Source of the DNA: Rhizobium oryzihabitans
GTDB lineage: Bacteria; Pseudomonadota; Alphaproteobacteria; Rhizobiales; Rhizobiaceae
NCBI RefSeq assembly: GCF_010669145.1
Contig: NZ_CP048635.1
Coordinates: forward strand, 1,884,382 to 1,948,381
Reading direction: 5' to 3'
Length of the DNA stretch: 64,000 nucleotides
Below, one piece after another: positions 34,014-42,620 of the stretch. The translations under genes and the position numbers were made by a program. A model generated the notes under the pieces. That model had not been told where the DNA came from and did not search any database. It saw nothing but the letters and a program-made list of their open reading frames with translations. The first letter of the stretch is position 1. Each line of letters begins with the position of its first letter.

Positions 34014-34642
34014 ATGGAATTCGACTTCACCACGCTTGAGCCGCAGAGCCGTTATCGGCTGCTGACGAATTTTATCGGTCCCCGGCCGATAGCGCTTGTC
34101 ACGACGCGTTCGGCAGCGGGCCACAACAACGCGGCCCCGATGAGTTTTTTCAATGTTTTCTCCCATGATCCGCCCATCGTCGTTCTGGGTATCCAGCCGC
34201 GTCTGAATGGCGAGGAGAAGGATACAATGGCCAATATTCGCCGCACCGGCGAGTTTGTCGTCAACATGGTCGATATGACCATCTCCGAACATATGCTCGT
34301 CTGCGGCCTCGGCTTCGACAGCGAGGTCGACGAACTTTCCATGGCGAAGCTGACGCCTGCGCCCTGCAGCAAGATCGATGCGAGCTTTGCGGCGGAATCG
34401 CCCTGCGCCTTCGAATGCCGCGTCGAGCGTGTGATCGATTACCCGCGCCGCGCGCTGGTTCTGGGGAGGTCGTGCATATGCATGTCCACAGGGACTGCCT
34501 CGACAAGGATGGGCATTATGTCGATCCGGACCGATACCAGCCGATCGCGCGCCTCCACGCCGACAATTACATCACCTCGGATCGCCAGTTTGTCCTGAAG
34601 GCGCCACCGATTACCGACTTCATCAAGCCAGATGGCAAATGA
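34014..34642 (+). pseudogene. Flavin-reductase-like FMN-binding protein (frameshifted)
   Basis: Two frames together encode a 209-residue flavin-reductase-like (FMN-binding split barrel) protein: YRLLTNFIGPRPIALVTT, HNNAAPMSFFNVFSHDPP and TGEFVVNMV in the first part, VVHMHVHRDCLDKDGHYV and a C-terminal DFIKPDGK in the second. The frame is lost at GGGG 34461-34464; one more G restores L-V-L-G-E-V-V-H. Such proteins supply reduced flavin to monooxygenases or act as small oxidoreductases. It is the first gene of the unit divergent from the GntR regulator and precedes a racemase. The break is likely a homopolymer miscall since both halves are well conserved. Confidence 0.75.
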
Positions 34643-34664
34643 GCGTCCTGAAAGGCGAGCCCGA

Positions 34665-35381
34665 ATGCATATTCGTCTGATCAACCCGAACTCAACCGCC
34701 TCCATGACGGCGCAGGCGCTGGACAGCGCCATGCGTGTCAAACAGGCGCACACGACGATCTCAGCGACAAATCCCCTCGATACGCCCGTCAGCATTGAAG
34801 GCGGGGCCGATGAGGCGCTGGCTGTTCCGGGCATGCTGGAGGAAATCCGCAAGGGTGAACGTCTGGGCGTCGATGCCTATGTCATTGCCTGCTTTGACGA
34901 TCCGGGCCTGCATGCTGCCCGGGAAGTGGCGCGTGGCCCCGTCATCGGCATCTGCCAGGCCGGCATTCAGGTGGCCATGACCATCAGCCGCCGTTTTTCC
35001 ATCATCACGACGCTGCCGCGCTCAATTCCGATTATCGAAGACCTCGTCGACAATTACGGCGCGCAGCGGCATTGCCGCCGGGTCCGTGCCATCAATCTGC
35101 CGGTGCTCGGTCTCGAGGAGGATCCGCATGCCGCAGAGGCGATGCTGATCCGCGAAATCGAAGCGGCAAAGAAAGAGGATGCGGCAGAAGCCATCATCCT
35201 TGGCTGCGCCGGCATGTCGGCGCTGTGCGACAGGCTGCGCGAGGCAACGGGCGTCCCCGTGATCGATGGCGTCACCGCCGCCGTCAAGCTCGCCGAAGCC
35301 CTGGTGGGCGCTGGATACAGCACATCCAAGGTCAATGCCTATGATTATCCGCGCATCAAGGAGACCAAGCTCGTCGCCTGA
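34665..35381 (+). CDS. Asp/Glu/hydantoin racemase family protein
   Basis: A 238-residue protein with the N-terminal RLINPNSTASMT motif that marks hydantoin racemases, a first catalytic Cys in VIACFDDPGL and the second in ILGCAGMSALCD. These enzymes use two Cys to invert a carbon next to a carbonyl, for example in 5-substituted hydantoins, or act as maleate isomerases. The ATG at 34665 has AAGGCGAG upstream; the in-frame ATG at 34632 lies inside the preceding gene. With three amidohydrolases in the same regulon, degradation of a cyclic ureide is a reasonable inference. Confidence 0.82.
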   Translation: MHIRLINPNSTASMTAQALDSAMRVKQAHTTISATNPLDTPVSIEGGADEALAVPGMLEEIRKGERLGVDAYVIACFDDPGLHAAREVARGPVIGICQAGIQVAMTISRRFSIITTLPRSIPIIEDLVDNYGAQRHCRRVRAINLPVLGLEEDPHAAEAMLIREIEAAKKEDAAEAIILGCAGMSALCDRLREATGVPVIDGVTAAVKLAEALVGAGYSTSKVNAYDYPRIKETKLVA

Positions 35382-35388
35382 GTGGACT

Positions 35389-35414
35389 GCGGTTTCGGGA
35401 GGGCCCGAAACCGC
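35389..35414. terminator. Hairpin between convergent genes
   Basis: A perfect 11-bp stem GCGGTTTCGGG / CCCGAAACCGC with an AGGG loop sits 8 nt after the racemase stop. There is no T tract on the plus strand, so its efficiency is uncertain. Confidence 0.55.
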
Positions 35415-35430
35415 GCATCGGGGAGAGAGG

Positions 35431-35937
35431 TTAGCGGACGTGCTTCAGTTGCAGGCGGGAGACGCCGGCTGCAACGTTCACGCCCGTACCGACTTCGGCG
35501 CTGATGGGCTGAAGTGCGAAGTTCTTGGCGTTACCGCCGATGAGCGCGTTGGCGCCGACACCCACGCCAACGGAAGCTCCGGCGGAAGCGCCGACATAAT
35601 CACCGCTCAGCGCACCGTCACCGATACGGCTGGCGGCGGTGTTGAGCACGATCCAGCTCATGTAGGTCTTACCGGTCACGCCGATATCGAGGCCGAGCTT
35701 GCCAATATTGCCGGTATAGCGCTCGGTCTTGCCGGAGCGCTGACGGAACTGGCAGTCCACGCTTTTGCTGGAGCCGACAACAAGGCCAACGCCGCCGGCG
35801 ATTTCGCAGGACAGGGTGCCCACGCGTTCCTTCTGTGCAGTTTCTGTCGCGCGTTTGGAGTTATGCTTTGTTTCGGCGGAAGCGATTGGCGCGAGCGCAA
35901 GCGTTGCAATCGCGGTTGCAAGAACGAATTTCTTCAT
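35431..35937 (-). CDS. Exported DUF992-family protein
   Basis: A 168-residue secreted protein: signal peptide MKKFVLATAIATLALAP... ending ASA near residue 21, then the DUF992 core ERVGTLSCEIAGGVGLVVG and KSVDCQFRQRSG, a Gly/Ala-rich GASAGASVGVGVGANAL stretch and a final LQLKHVR. DUF992 proteins are common periplasmic proteins of Rhizobiales with no settled function. AGGAG precedes the ATG, whose bases overlap the stop of the BON-domain gene, so it is the last gene of a three-gene unit with the BON and CsbD genes. Confidence 0.82.
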   Translation of the reverse strand: MKKFVLATAIATLALAPIASAETKHNSKRATETAQKERVGTLSCEIAGGVGLVVGSSKSVDCQFRQRSGKTERYTGNIGKLGLDIGVTGKTYMSWIVLNTAASRIGDGALSGDYVGASAGASVGVGVGANALIGGNAKNFALQPISAEVGTGVNVAAGVSRLQLKHVR

Positions 35938-36257
35938 GGTGTATCACTCCTGTTGTTAGTCACGAGATGAATGCGTGGGGAAGACGCATCCAGGTAAGTC
36001 CGCGTCCGCTGACGGATCGCCAGATCGGCGATGATCGGCCGCGACGCGAAACATTCTGCGATGATGACCGCTCGTTCGAAGGCGGAAAGAGTTTCAACCT
36101 CACCGGTTAGGATGATGCGCCCATCCGAAGATGTGACGGATATGCAGCTGTTTTCCTGCCCATCCGCATAGGCGATCAGCGCCTGCAGCGCGGCGCACAG
36201 GCTGACTTCCTGCGGATTGAAACCCGTCGCCATGTGTGCATCGCCTGAGAGCATCAT
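35934..36257 (-). CDS. Small BON-like domain protein
   Basis: A 107-residue protein without a signal peptide. Residues 40-90 resemble a BON domain: SDGRIILTGEVETLSAFERA followed by a helix and the strand IIADLAIRQR. BON domains bind phospholipid or partner proteins and recur in envelope-stress proteins. The ATG at 36257 has AGGAGG seven bases upstream; the longer frame above lacks a ribosome site. Its stop overlaps the DUF992 start. Confidence 0.7.
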   Translation of the reverse strand: MMLSGDAHMATGFNPQEVSLCAALQALIAYADGQENSCISVTSSDGRIILTGEVETLSAFERAVIIAECFASRPIIADLAIRQRTRTYLDASSPRIHLVTNNRSDTP

Positions 36258-36287
36258 CGTGAAACCTCCTGCCTTGAACATTGGGGA

Positions 36288-36467
36288 TCACTTCAAAGCT
36301 TTGGTGATGGTGTCTTTCGCCTTGCCAAGTTTCTCCTGCGCCCGGCCGGCAATCTTTTCAGCCTTTCCTTCCGCCTGAAGTTTCTCGTTGCCGGTAATCT
36401 TGCCGGTGGCTTCCTTGATGGTGCCCTTTGCCTGGCGGGCAATACCGTCGATCCGGTTCTTATCCAT
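36288..36467 (-). CDS. CsbD-family stress protein
   Basis: A 59-residue protein starting MDKNRIDGIARQAKG, with the CsbD pattern of repeated KGxxKExxGKxTG and AEGKAEKIAGRAQEKLG segments, and ending ITKALK. It is highly charged and predicted to be disordered or helical. CsbD-like proteins are general-stress proteins of unknown mechanism. AAGGAG precedes the ATG by the usual distance. It is the first gene of the CsbD-BON-DUF992 unit, 30 nt ahead of the BON gene. Lengthy reading frames on other phases here are not coding. Confidence 0.88.
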   Translation of the reverse strand: MDKNRIDGIARQAKGTIKEATGKITGNEKLQAEGKAEKIAGRAQEKLGKAKDTITKALK

Positions 36468-36605
36468 AACGAACTCCTTCCATCGTTAGATGCTGCCGCT
36501 GTTGATAGCGGCATGATGGAAAGGTAGTCCGGCGCAGGCGCCTTTAGCAGGGCATTAGCTACTAGTTGAACTGGTACAAAATGACCTATTTTCACTCGAT
36601 CAGGC
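36468..36605 (-). other. Promoter region of the CsbD unit
   Basis: The 138-base gap between the PAS-LuxR gene stop and the CsbD start contains GCCGCT...AGCGGC (a 6-bp hairpin near 36496) but no EcfG-type GGAAC box. No regulator site can be named. Confidence 0.4.
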
Positions 36606-38084
36606 TTATTTTCCCTTGCGCCCGGCAAAGCCGCGCTCACGCGCCCAGATGACGGCGGCGGTGCGGCGGTTCACGCCGATCTTGCCGTAAAGCGATGCAA
36701 TATGGTTTCGGATCGTGTGTTTGGAAAGGTGAAGCCTTTCGCTCATCTCCTTGTCGCTGCAACCGTCACAGATCAGCGACAGGATTTCCTCCTCGCGATC
36801 CGTCAGGTCCTTCAGCGAGGCGGACGGCGTTGCCCTGCTTGCGTTCTGCCGCAGTCCCGCCAGCCTCTCGACAACAGTGCGGCTGAACCAGGAGGTATCG
36901 GTCATCACGCTCTCGATCGCTTCGATCAGTTCATTCTCCGACCGTCTCCTCTCGGTCACATCCTGTATCGCCCAGATGACACATTGCTGGTCGTTGATTT
37001 CGGCGCGCTCGGCGGAAACGATGCACTCGGCGGCACCACCATCGCTCAGCTTCATGCGCATGTTTTCGTTGCGAATGGGGATATTGTCCCGCAGCCGCTT
37101 TTCCAGATCCCGGCGGGCCGAAACGTCTTCCCAAAGCCGCAATTCGCTTGCCGTCTTGCCCACCACCTCTGCCTCCTTGCGCCCGCATAATTGCAGGAAG
37201 GCGTCATTGACTTCGGTCAGAACGAAATCCTCCAGCCTCGAGACGGCGGCCGGTGCCGGTGACAGGCGAAATGACTTGAAGAACCGCTCCTCGCTCTGGC
37301 GCAGCGCATTCTGGGCTTTGCGGCGTCCATCAAGATCGGCGAAAGTGAAGAGCATGCAGGGCTCTTCGGCAACTGCGATCGTCTCGCCCGCAACGATGAC
37401 CAGCCGGTCGCCTCCCTGTATCGGAATGAGCGCTTCCCGCTGGCGGATGACCCTGCCTTCATGCAGCCTCTTCAGTGCGTCTTCACCGGTATCGCAAGCG
37501 GAAAACAGCCCGAGTTCCTCGACGCTGATGCCGATGATTTCCTCGCGCGTAAAGCCCGTCATTTCAAGGAAGCCCTGATTGACGCGGATGAATCGCTCAT
37601 CCTCCAGACGGCAGATCAGGCCGGGGGCGGGATTGGCATTGAAGGCGCTCTCAAAGCGTGCCTCCGCCTCAAAGCGCGGCGTCTCGTCGCGAATGATAAG
37701 GACCAGAACATCAGGTTTGGCGCCCGCATCTTCGAGAATAAGCCCGCGCACGGTGTGCACCCGGCTTTCCGCCTCGTCACCGCTTGGCAGTACCTCCACC
37801 GTCACCTCGTCAAAAGTCTCGCCGCCCAGGAGCCGCTCCAGCGGATATTGTCCTTCACCGAGCAGATGATTGTTGCGATAGCGGAGCGTGAATCTGCGCC
37901 TGTAATCGACAGCATTCTCGCCAAGGTCCGACAGGGCCTCAATGCGGTGCATCTCAAGCGCCGCCCTGTTCGCCCAGGCGATCGTCCCGTCATTCTCGAG
38001 GAGGATAAGCCCGTCGCTCAGCCCGGCTATGAGGTTTTGCAGCACCAGCCGGTTGATCTTGGGAATGTTTACGCTGTCGTCCAT
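36606..38084 (-). CDS. Multi-PAS LuxR-type transcriptional regulator
   Basis: A 492-residue cytoplasmic protein with three successive PAS-like domains (for example ENDGTIAWANRAALEMHR near residue 30, RLEDERFIRVNQGFLEMTGF near 160 and FVLTEVNDAFLQLCGR near 290) and a C-terminal LuxR/GerE helix-turn-helix, LTDREEEILSLICDG ... KHTIRNHIASLYGKIGV. No kinase domain is present, so the sensor and DNA-binding parts are in one chain. The ATG at 38084 is chosen because MDDSVNIPKIN begins the conserved part with GGGG upstream; the frame above runs 33 codons further. It lies upstream of and in the same direction as the CsbD unit, with its own intervening gap, and may control it. Confidence 0.82.
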   Translation of the reverse strand: MDDSVNIPKINRLVLQNLIAGLSDGLILLENDGTIAWANRAALEMHRIEALSDLGENAVDYRRRFTLRYRNNHLLGEGQYPLERLLGGETFDEVTVEVLPSGDEAESRVHTVRGLILEDAGAKPDVLVLIIRDETPRFEAEARFESAFNANPAPGLICRLEDERFIRVNQGFLEMTGFTREEIIGISVEELGLFSACDTGEDALKRLHEGRVIRQREALIPIQGGDRLVIVAGETIAVAEEPCMLFTFADLDGRRKAQNALRQSEERFFKSFRLSPAPAAVSRLEDFVLTEVNDAFLQLCGRKEAEVVGKTASELRLWEDVSARRDLEKRLRDNIPIRNENMRMKLSDGGAAECIVSAERAEINDQQCVIWAIQDVTERRRSENELIEAIESVMTDTSWFSRTVVERLAGLRQNASRATPSASLKDLTDREEEILSLICDGCSDKEMSERLHLSKHTIRNHIASLYGKIGVNRRTAAVIWARERGFAGRKGK

Positions 38085-38296
38085 GTCGCCCCGGCATTTT
38101 GATGGTTTGCGCACGTTATAACGCGCGGTCTCGGCAAGTGTTGCGTTGGGCGTAGCGGACGGGAAATGCGTTCGGGTCAGCAATGCGACAGAGCCATGCT
38201 TTTCCTGCCCTCAAAAAACGCTGCGTGCCTATATTTTGAGCGGCCATTTTTACCGCTCAAAAATGCGCTTGACGTTCGCGAAAATTTCTCAACAAA

Positions 38297-38319
38297 TGAA
38301 CCAATGTGAGATTGGTTCA
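38297..38319. promoter_or_regulatory. Perfect inverted repeat before the GntR gene
   Basis: TGAACCAAT-GTGAG-ATTGGTTCA: 9-bp arms around 5 bases, 15 nt ahead of the GntR start. Position and symmetry suggest an operator for the GntR protein or another dimeric regulator. Confidence 0.6.
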
Positions 38320-38333
38320 ACTAATGGTGCGAC

Positions 38334-39106
38334 GTGGCGGCAGGCCCTAACGACAACTCCAACTACGCCCTGGCGAAGCTGCGCGTGTATATTCAGACGC
38401 AGGATCTCGCGAAGGACGGCCGTTTGCCGACGGAGCGGGCCTTTGCGGAAACCTTCAATGTCGGCCGTCGTGCGGTTCGCCGGGCACTTGAGGTTCTGGA
38501 GGCTGAAGGGCTGATCTGGCGGCGTCAGGGGCGGGGACCTTTGTGGGTGAAAAACCGGATGATTGGTCCGCTCAGGTCACCGAACTGGTCGCCGGCACCG
38601 ACATCATGGAAATCATGGAGGTGCGTCTGCGCATTGAGCCGCAACTGGCGCAGCTTGCGGCCATGCGCGCCAAGCCCGCCGAGGTGGAGCGTATGCGCGC
38701 CCTCGTCCAGAAGACCGGCCAGAGCACGGATGCCGACGCCAAGGAATTATGGGATGGTTCGCTGCACCGTCAGATCGCCCAGAGCGCCGGCAACAGGCTC
38801 TTCCTGTCGATTTTTGACGTCGTCAACCGCATTCGCCAGGACGATGCCTGGCAGTCGATACGAGAACTTGCCCGCCGTACCGGCACGAATGGCAGGGCTT
38901 CTTTCGAGCAGCATATGGCCATCGTTGACGCCATAGCCGACCGCGATCCAGCCAGAGCCGGAGAAGCGATGCGCCAGCATCTTCTCATGCATCAGGAGAG
39001 GCTGATCCGCGCCACGTCGCTTGGGTTTCAGGACGAGAAGGCCGCAGAAGACAGCGCGCCCCAAAGCCCAGACGAAGCCGACCAACCGCTTACGCCGGCC
39101 TCATAG
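38334..39106 (+). pseudogene. GntR/FCD transcriptional regulator (frameshifted)
   Basis: Joining two frames gives a 257-residue regulator: winged helix-turn-helix LPTERAFAETFNVGRRAVRR and EAEGLIWRRQGRG, then an FCD domain with IMEVRLRIEPQLAQLAA, LHRQIAQSAGNRLFLSIFDV and EQHMAIVDAIADRDP. The frame breaks at GGGG 38533-38536; one extra G restores G-R-G-T-F-V-G-E-K. The GTG start at 38334 is the first in the frame after the inverted repeat, but no strong ribosome site is visible. It precedes the glutathione-type transport operon in the same direction and is its probable regulator. The break is probably a sequencing error. Confidence 0.75.
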
Positions 39107-39190
39107 GCCGCGGACCAAAACCTGTCGGTTTCGGCCGGCCAATGACAAAAACAACGAAAAAACAAAGACAACCAGACCAGAGGATGGAAC

Positions 39191-40699
39191 ATGAAGAAGA
39201 TATACACATTGACTGCGGCCCTGTTGGCCAGTGCGTTCCTGACGGCACCGGCGATGGCCTCCGAATTGCGCATCGGCCTCAACGATGACGCGGATGTACT
39301 TGATCCCGCGCAATCGCGCACCTTCGTCGGCCGTATCGTTTACACCGCCATGTGCGACAAGCTGGTCGACATTTCCCAGGACATGAAGATCGTTCCCCAG
39401 CTTGCCACAGAATGGGCCTGGTCCGAAGGCGGCAAGGTGCTGACGATGAAGATCCGCGACGGTGTGAAGTTCCACGATGGCGAGACGCTGGATGCAGCCG
39501 CTGTCGTCGCCACCATCGAGCGCAACATGACCCTGCCGGAATCCCGCCGCAAGAGCGAGCTTTCTTCGGTCGAGAAGGTTGAGGCCACCGGGCCGCTGGA
39601 GGTCAAGTTCACGCTGAAGACGCCTGACGTTACGCTGCTTGCCCAGCTTTCCGACCGCGCCGGCATGATCGTCGCGCCGAAGGCGGCCAAGGAACTGGGC
39701 GCGAATTTCGGCTCCAAGCCGGTCTGCGCCGGACCGTTCAAATTTGTCGAGCGCATCCAGCAGGACCGTATCGTGCTCGAAAAATTCGCCGATTATTGGG
39801 ACAAGGACAAGATCAAGGTCGACAAAATCGTCTATCTGCCGATCCCCGATACCACGGTGAAGCTTGCAAACCTGCGCTCGGGCGATCTTGATATTGCCGA
39901 GCGCATCTCGGCATCGGACGCGGAATCCGTGAAGAACGACGCCAACCTGACCTATGCCGACGTGATTGGTCCGGGTTACATGGCCATGTATGTCAACATC
40001 AATAATGGTCCGCGTGCGGATAATCCGCTCGGCAAGGACAAGCGCCTGCGTCAGGCTTTCTCTTACGCGATTGACCGCGAAGCGATCGGCCAGATCGTCT
40101 TTGAGGGCACTTCCAAGGCCGGCAATCAGTCGTTCCCGCCCACAAGCCCCTGGTTCAACCAGAACCTGGCCGTGCCGCCCCGCGATATCGACAAGGCCAA
40201 GCAGCTGATGAAGGAGGCGGGCTACGAGACGCTCGACGTCGAACTTCAGCACGCCAACAACACCACGCAGACGCAGATGATGCAGGTGATCCAGTCCATG
40301 GTGGCGGAAGCCGGTTTCAACGTGACCCTGAAGGCCACGGAGTTCGCGACGCTGCTTTCCGAACAGACCGCCGGCAACTACCAGCTCAGCCGTTCCGACT
40401 GGTCCGGTCGTATCGATCCCGATGGCAATCTTCACCAGTTTGTCACCTGCAAGGGCGGCATCAACGATGTGAAATATTGCAATCCTGAAGTCGACAAGCT
40501 GCTGAATGAAGCACGCGCCTCGACTGAGGATGCGGTCCGCAAGGAAAAATACGATGCGGCAAGCGTCATCCTCAACGATGACATGCCAATCATCTATCTC
40601 GGCCACCAGCCCTATGCCTATGCCATCTCCAAGAAGGTCAAGGGCTGGGAGCCATCGCCTGATGGCATGATCCGCCTTCTCGGTGTGAGCAAGGACTAA
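39191..40699 (+). CDS. ABC transporter solute-binding protein, family 5 (glutathione/peptide type)
   Basis: A 502-residue exported SBP_bac_5 protein with a signal peptide ending AMA near residue 22 and the family segments DADVLDPAQSRTFVGR and KIRDGVKFHDGETLDA. AGAGGATGGA precedes the ATG. The following permeases, gamma-glutamyltransferase and double ATPase give the same gene set as the GsiABCD glutathione importer with an associated peptidase, so glutathione or other gamma-glutamyl peptides are likely ligands. Confidence 0.88.
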   Translation: MKKIYTLTAALLASAFLTAPAMASELRIGLNDDADVLDPAQSRTFVGRIVYTAMCDKLVDISQDMKIVPQLATEWAWSEGGKVLTMKIRDGVKFHDGETLDAAAVVATIERNMTLPESRRKSELSSVEKVEATGPLEVKFTLKTPDVTLLAQLSDRAGMIVAPKAAKELGANFGSKPVCAGPFKFVERIQQDRIVLEKFADYWDKDKIKVDKIVYLPIPDTTVKLANLRSGDLDIAERISASDAESVKNDANLTYADVIGPGYMAMYVNINNGPRADNPLGKDKRLRQAFSYAIDREAIGQIVFEGTSKAGNQSFPPTSPWFNQNLAVPPRDIDKAKQLMKEAGYETLDVELQHANNTTQTQMMQVIQSMVAEAGFNVTLKATEFATLLSEQTAGNYQLSRSDWSGRIDPDGNLHQFVTCKGGINDVKYCNPEVDKLLNEARASTEDAVRKEKYDAASVILNDDMPIIYLGHQPYAYAISKKVKGWEPSPDGMIRLLGVSKD

Positions 40700-40712
40700 G
40701 CGCTTCAAATCC

Positions 40713-40734
40713 GCCGCACGGCTTGCCGTGCGGC
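40713..40734 (+). promoter_or_regulatory. Intercistronic hairpin after the binding-protein gene
   Basis: A perfect 10-bp stem GCCGCACGGC / GCCGTGCGGC with a TT loop begins 13 nt after the stop. It is the fourth case of the same placement in this window. Confidence 0.75.
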
Positions 40735-40766
40735 CCTCCAGAACGTGTACGAACGGGGGCAATGCC

Positions 40767-41714
40767 ATGCCTGTCTACATCGGCAAGCGACTGCTTGTCG
40801 CGATCCCGACGCTTTTGATCATCTCCATCTTCGTCTTCTCGCTGCAGAAACTGCTGCCCGGAGATCCGGTTCTCGCCATGGCGGGTGAGGAGCGAGACCC
40901 CGCGACGATCGAATTCCTGCGGGAGAAATATCGACTGAACGACCCGGTGCCGCTCCAGTACATCAACTGGCTGGGTGGCGTGGTGACCGGCGATTTCGGT
41001 ATTTCGCTGCGGACCAATCAGCCCGTGCTGGAACTGATAGGCCAGAAGCTGCCGGTCACCATTCAGCTCGCGGTCATGGCGATGTTCTTCGCGATGGTCA
41101 TCGGCATTCCGATCGGCATTCTGGCCGCTGTCAAGAAAAACACATGGATCGATTACACGGCCAATATCGTGGCGCTTTCCGGCCTGTCGATCCCGAATTT
41201 CTGGCTCGGCATCATGCTGATCCTGCTGGTGTCGGTCAAACTAGGCTGGCTGCCGGCATCCGGTTATGAATCGATCTTCGTCGACCCCGTCCGCTCCATC
41301 GAAACCATGATCATGCCCGCCTTCGTGCTGGGCAATGCGCTTGCGGCAACATTGATGCGTCATACGCGTTCGGCAATGGTCGCGGTGCTGAGCTCGGACT
41401 ATATCCGCACCGCTCGCGCCAAGGGTCTTTCGCCGCGTGAAATCATCCTGTCGCACAGTTTTCGCAACGCGCTTCTGCCCGTCATCACGCTGCTGGCACT
41501 GCTTTTCGGTGAGTTGCTGGCCGGTGCGGTTCTGACGGAGCAGATCTTCACCATTCCCGGCTTCGGCAAGATGACCGTCGATGCGGTCTTCACCCGCGAT
41601 TACGCCGTCGTCCAGGGCATCGTGCTCTGCACCGCGGTCGGCTTCATCCTCATGAACCTGCTGGCGGACATCGCTTATGTCCTGCTTAACCCTCGCCTCA
41701 GGGCGACGATCTGA
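40767..41714 (+). CDS. Peptide-type ABC transporter permease (GsiC/DppB-like)
   Basis: A 315-residue permease: KRLLVAIPTLLIISIFVFSL first helix, LPGDPVLAMAGEERDPATIE and REKYRLNDPVPLQYINWLGG as DppB signatures, EAA loop RAKGLSPREIILSHSFRNAL. The ATG at 40767 has GGGGGC upstream; codons above it belong to the leader. Confidence 0.9.
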   Translation: MPVYIGKRLLVAIPTLLIISIFVFSLQKLLPGDPVLAMAGEERDPATIEFLREKYRLNDPVPLQYINWLGGVVTGDFGISLRTNQPVLELIGQKLPVTIQLAVMAMFFAMVIGIPIGILAAVKKNTWIDYTANIVALSGLSIPNFWLGIMLILLVSVKLGWLPASGYESIFVDPVRSIETMIMPAFVLGNALAATLMRHTRSAMVAVLSSDYIRTARAKGLSPREIILSHSFRNALLPVITLLALLFGELLAGAVLTEQIFTIPGFGKMTVDAVFTRDYAVVQGIVLCTAVGFILMNLLADIAYVLLNPRLRATI

Positions 41715-41725
41715 GGCCCGATATC

Positions 41726-42598
41726 ATGACCGCTCTCGACCAAAACCTGTCCGTACCGGTGCCGAGGCAGGAAAGCCGCGCCTGGAAGAAAATGAAGCGC
41801 AACAAATCGGCGCTGGCCGGTCTGATTATCGTGCTTTTCTTCACGGTGCTTGCCGTTGCAGCACCCATCCTGCCGATTGCTGACCCGATTGCGACCAGCT
41901 GGTCGGCCATCCGCAAGGCGCCGTCCGCCGCCCATTGGCTTGGCACCGATGACCTCGGCCGCGACATTCTCTCGCGCATGATCTATGGCGCCCGCGCCTC
42001 TCTGATGGCCGGCGTCGTTTCCGTCATGATCGCGGTGGTCATCGGCGTGCCGTTCGGGCTGATTTCAGGTTATTTCGGCGGCTGGGTGGATATGGTCATA
42101 TCGCGCATCACCGAAGCGCTGCTGGCCATGCCTTTCCTCATCATGGCGATTGCCCTTGCCGCCTTCCTCGGCCCGAGCCTTACCAATGCGATGATCGCCA
42201 TCGGGCTTTCCGCCATGCCGATTTTCGTGCGGCTGACCCGCGGCCAGGTGCTGGCGGTCAAGATGGAAGACTATGTCGAGGGGGCAAGGTCGATTGGCCT
42301 CAACCACTTCGACATCATGACGCGCTACATTCTGCCGAATGTCTTTGCCCCCATCATCGTGCAGGCAACCTTGACGGTTGCGACCGCCATCATCGCGGAA
42401 GCGAGCCTTTCCTTCCTCGGCCTTGGCCAGCAGGCACCGGCGCCGTCGTGGGGTTCGATGCTGAACACGGCAAAAAATTTCCTGAGTCAGGCGCCATGGA
42501 TGACGATGTGGCCCGGCATTGCAATTTTCCTCGTCGTCATAGGCTTCAATCTCCTCGGCGACGGCCTGCGTGACGCGCTCGATCCGCGCGAAGCATGA
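41726..42598 (+). CDS. Peptide-type ABC transporter permease (GsiD/DppC-like)
   Basis: A 290-residue permease with HWLGTDDLGRDILSRMIYGA, six helices and the EAA loop GARSIGLNHFDIMTRYILPN. It follows its partner by 12 nt and the gamma-glutamyltransferase gene follows 22 nt later. Confidence 0.92.
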   Translation: MTALDQNLSVPVPRQESRAWKKMKRNKSALAGLIIVLFFTVLAVAAPILPIADPIATSWSAIRKAPSAAHWLGTDDLGRDILSRMIYGARASLMAGVVSVMIAVVIGVPFGLISGYFGGWVDMVISRITEALLAMPFLIMAIALAAFLGPSLTNAMIAIGLSAMPIFVRLTRGQVLAVKMEDYVEGARSIGLNHFDIMTRYILPNVFAPIIVQATLTVATAIIAEASLSFLGLGQQAPAPSWGSMLNTAKNFLSQAPWMTMWPGIAIFLVVIGFNLLGDGLRDALDPREA

Positions 42599-42620
42599 TT
42601 TCTCATAAGGAACTGACTGA

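Noticed and set aside
36293..36640. 115-codon minus-strand frame over the CsbD gene
   Set aside because: The Arg/Pro-rich product is the out-of-phase reading of the CsbD gene and its leader; CsbD has the ribosome site and family pattern.
39101..40768. Long open frame (555 codons) on the minus strand across the SBP_bac_5 gene
   Set aside because: It is an antisense shadow of a strongly coding gene with a signal peptide and family motifs; the minus-strand product is low-complexity His/Arg-rich and has no recognisable domain.
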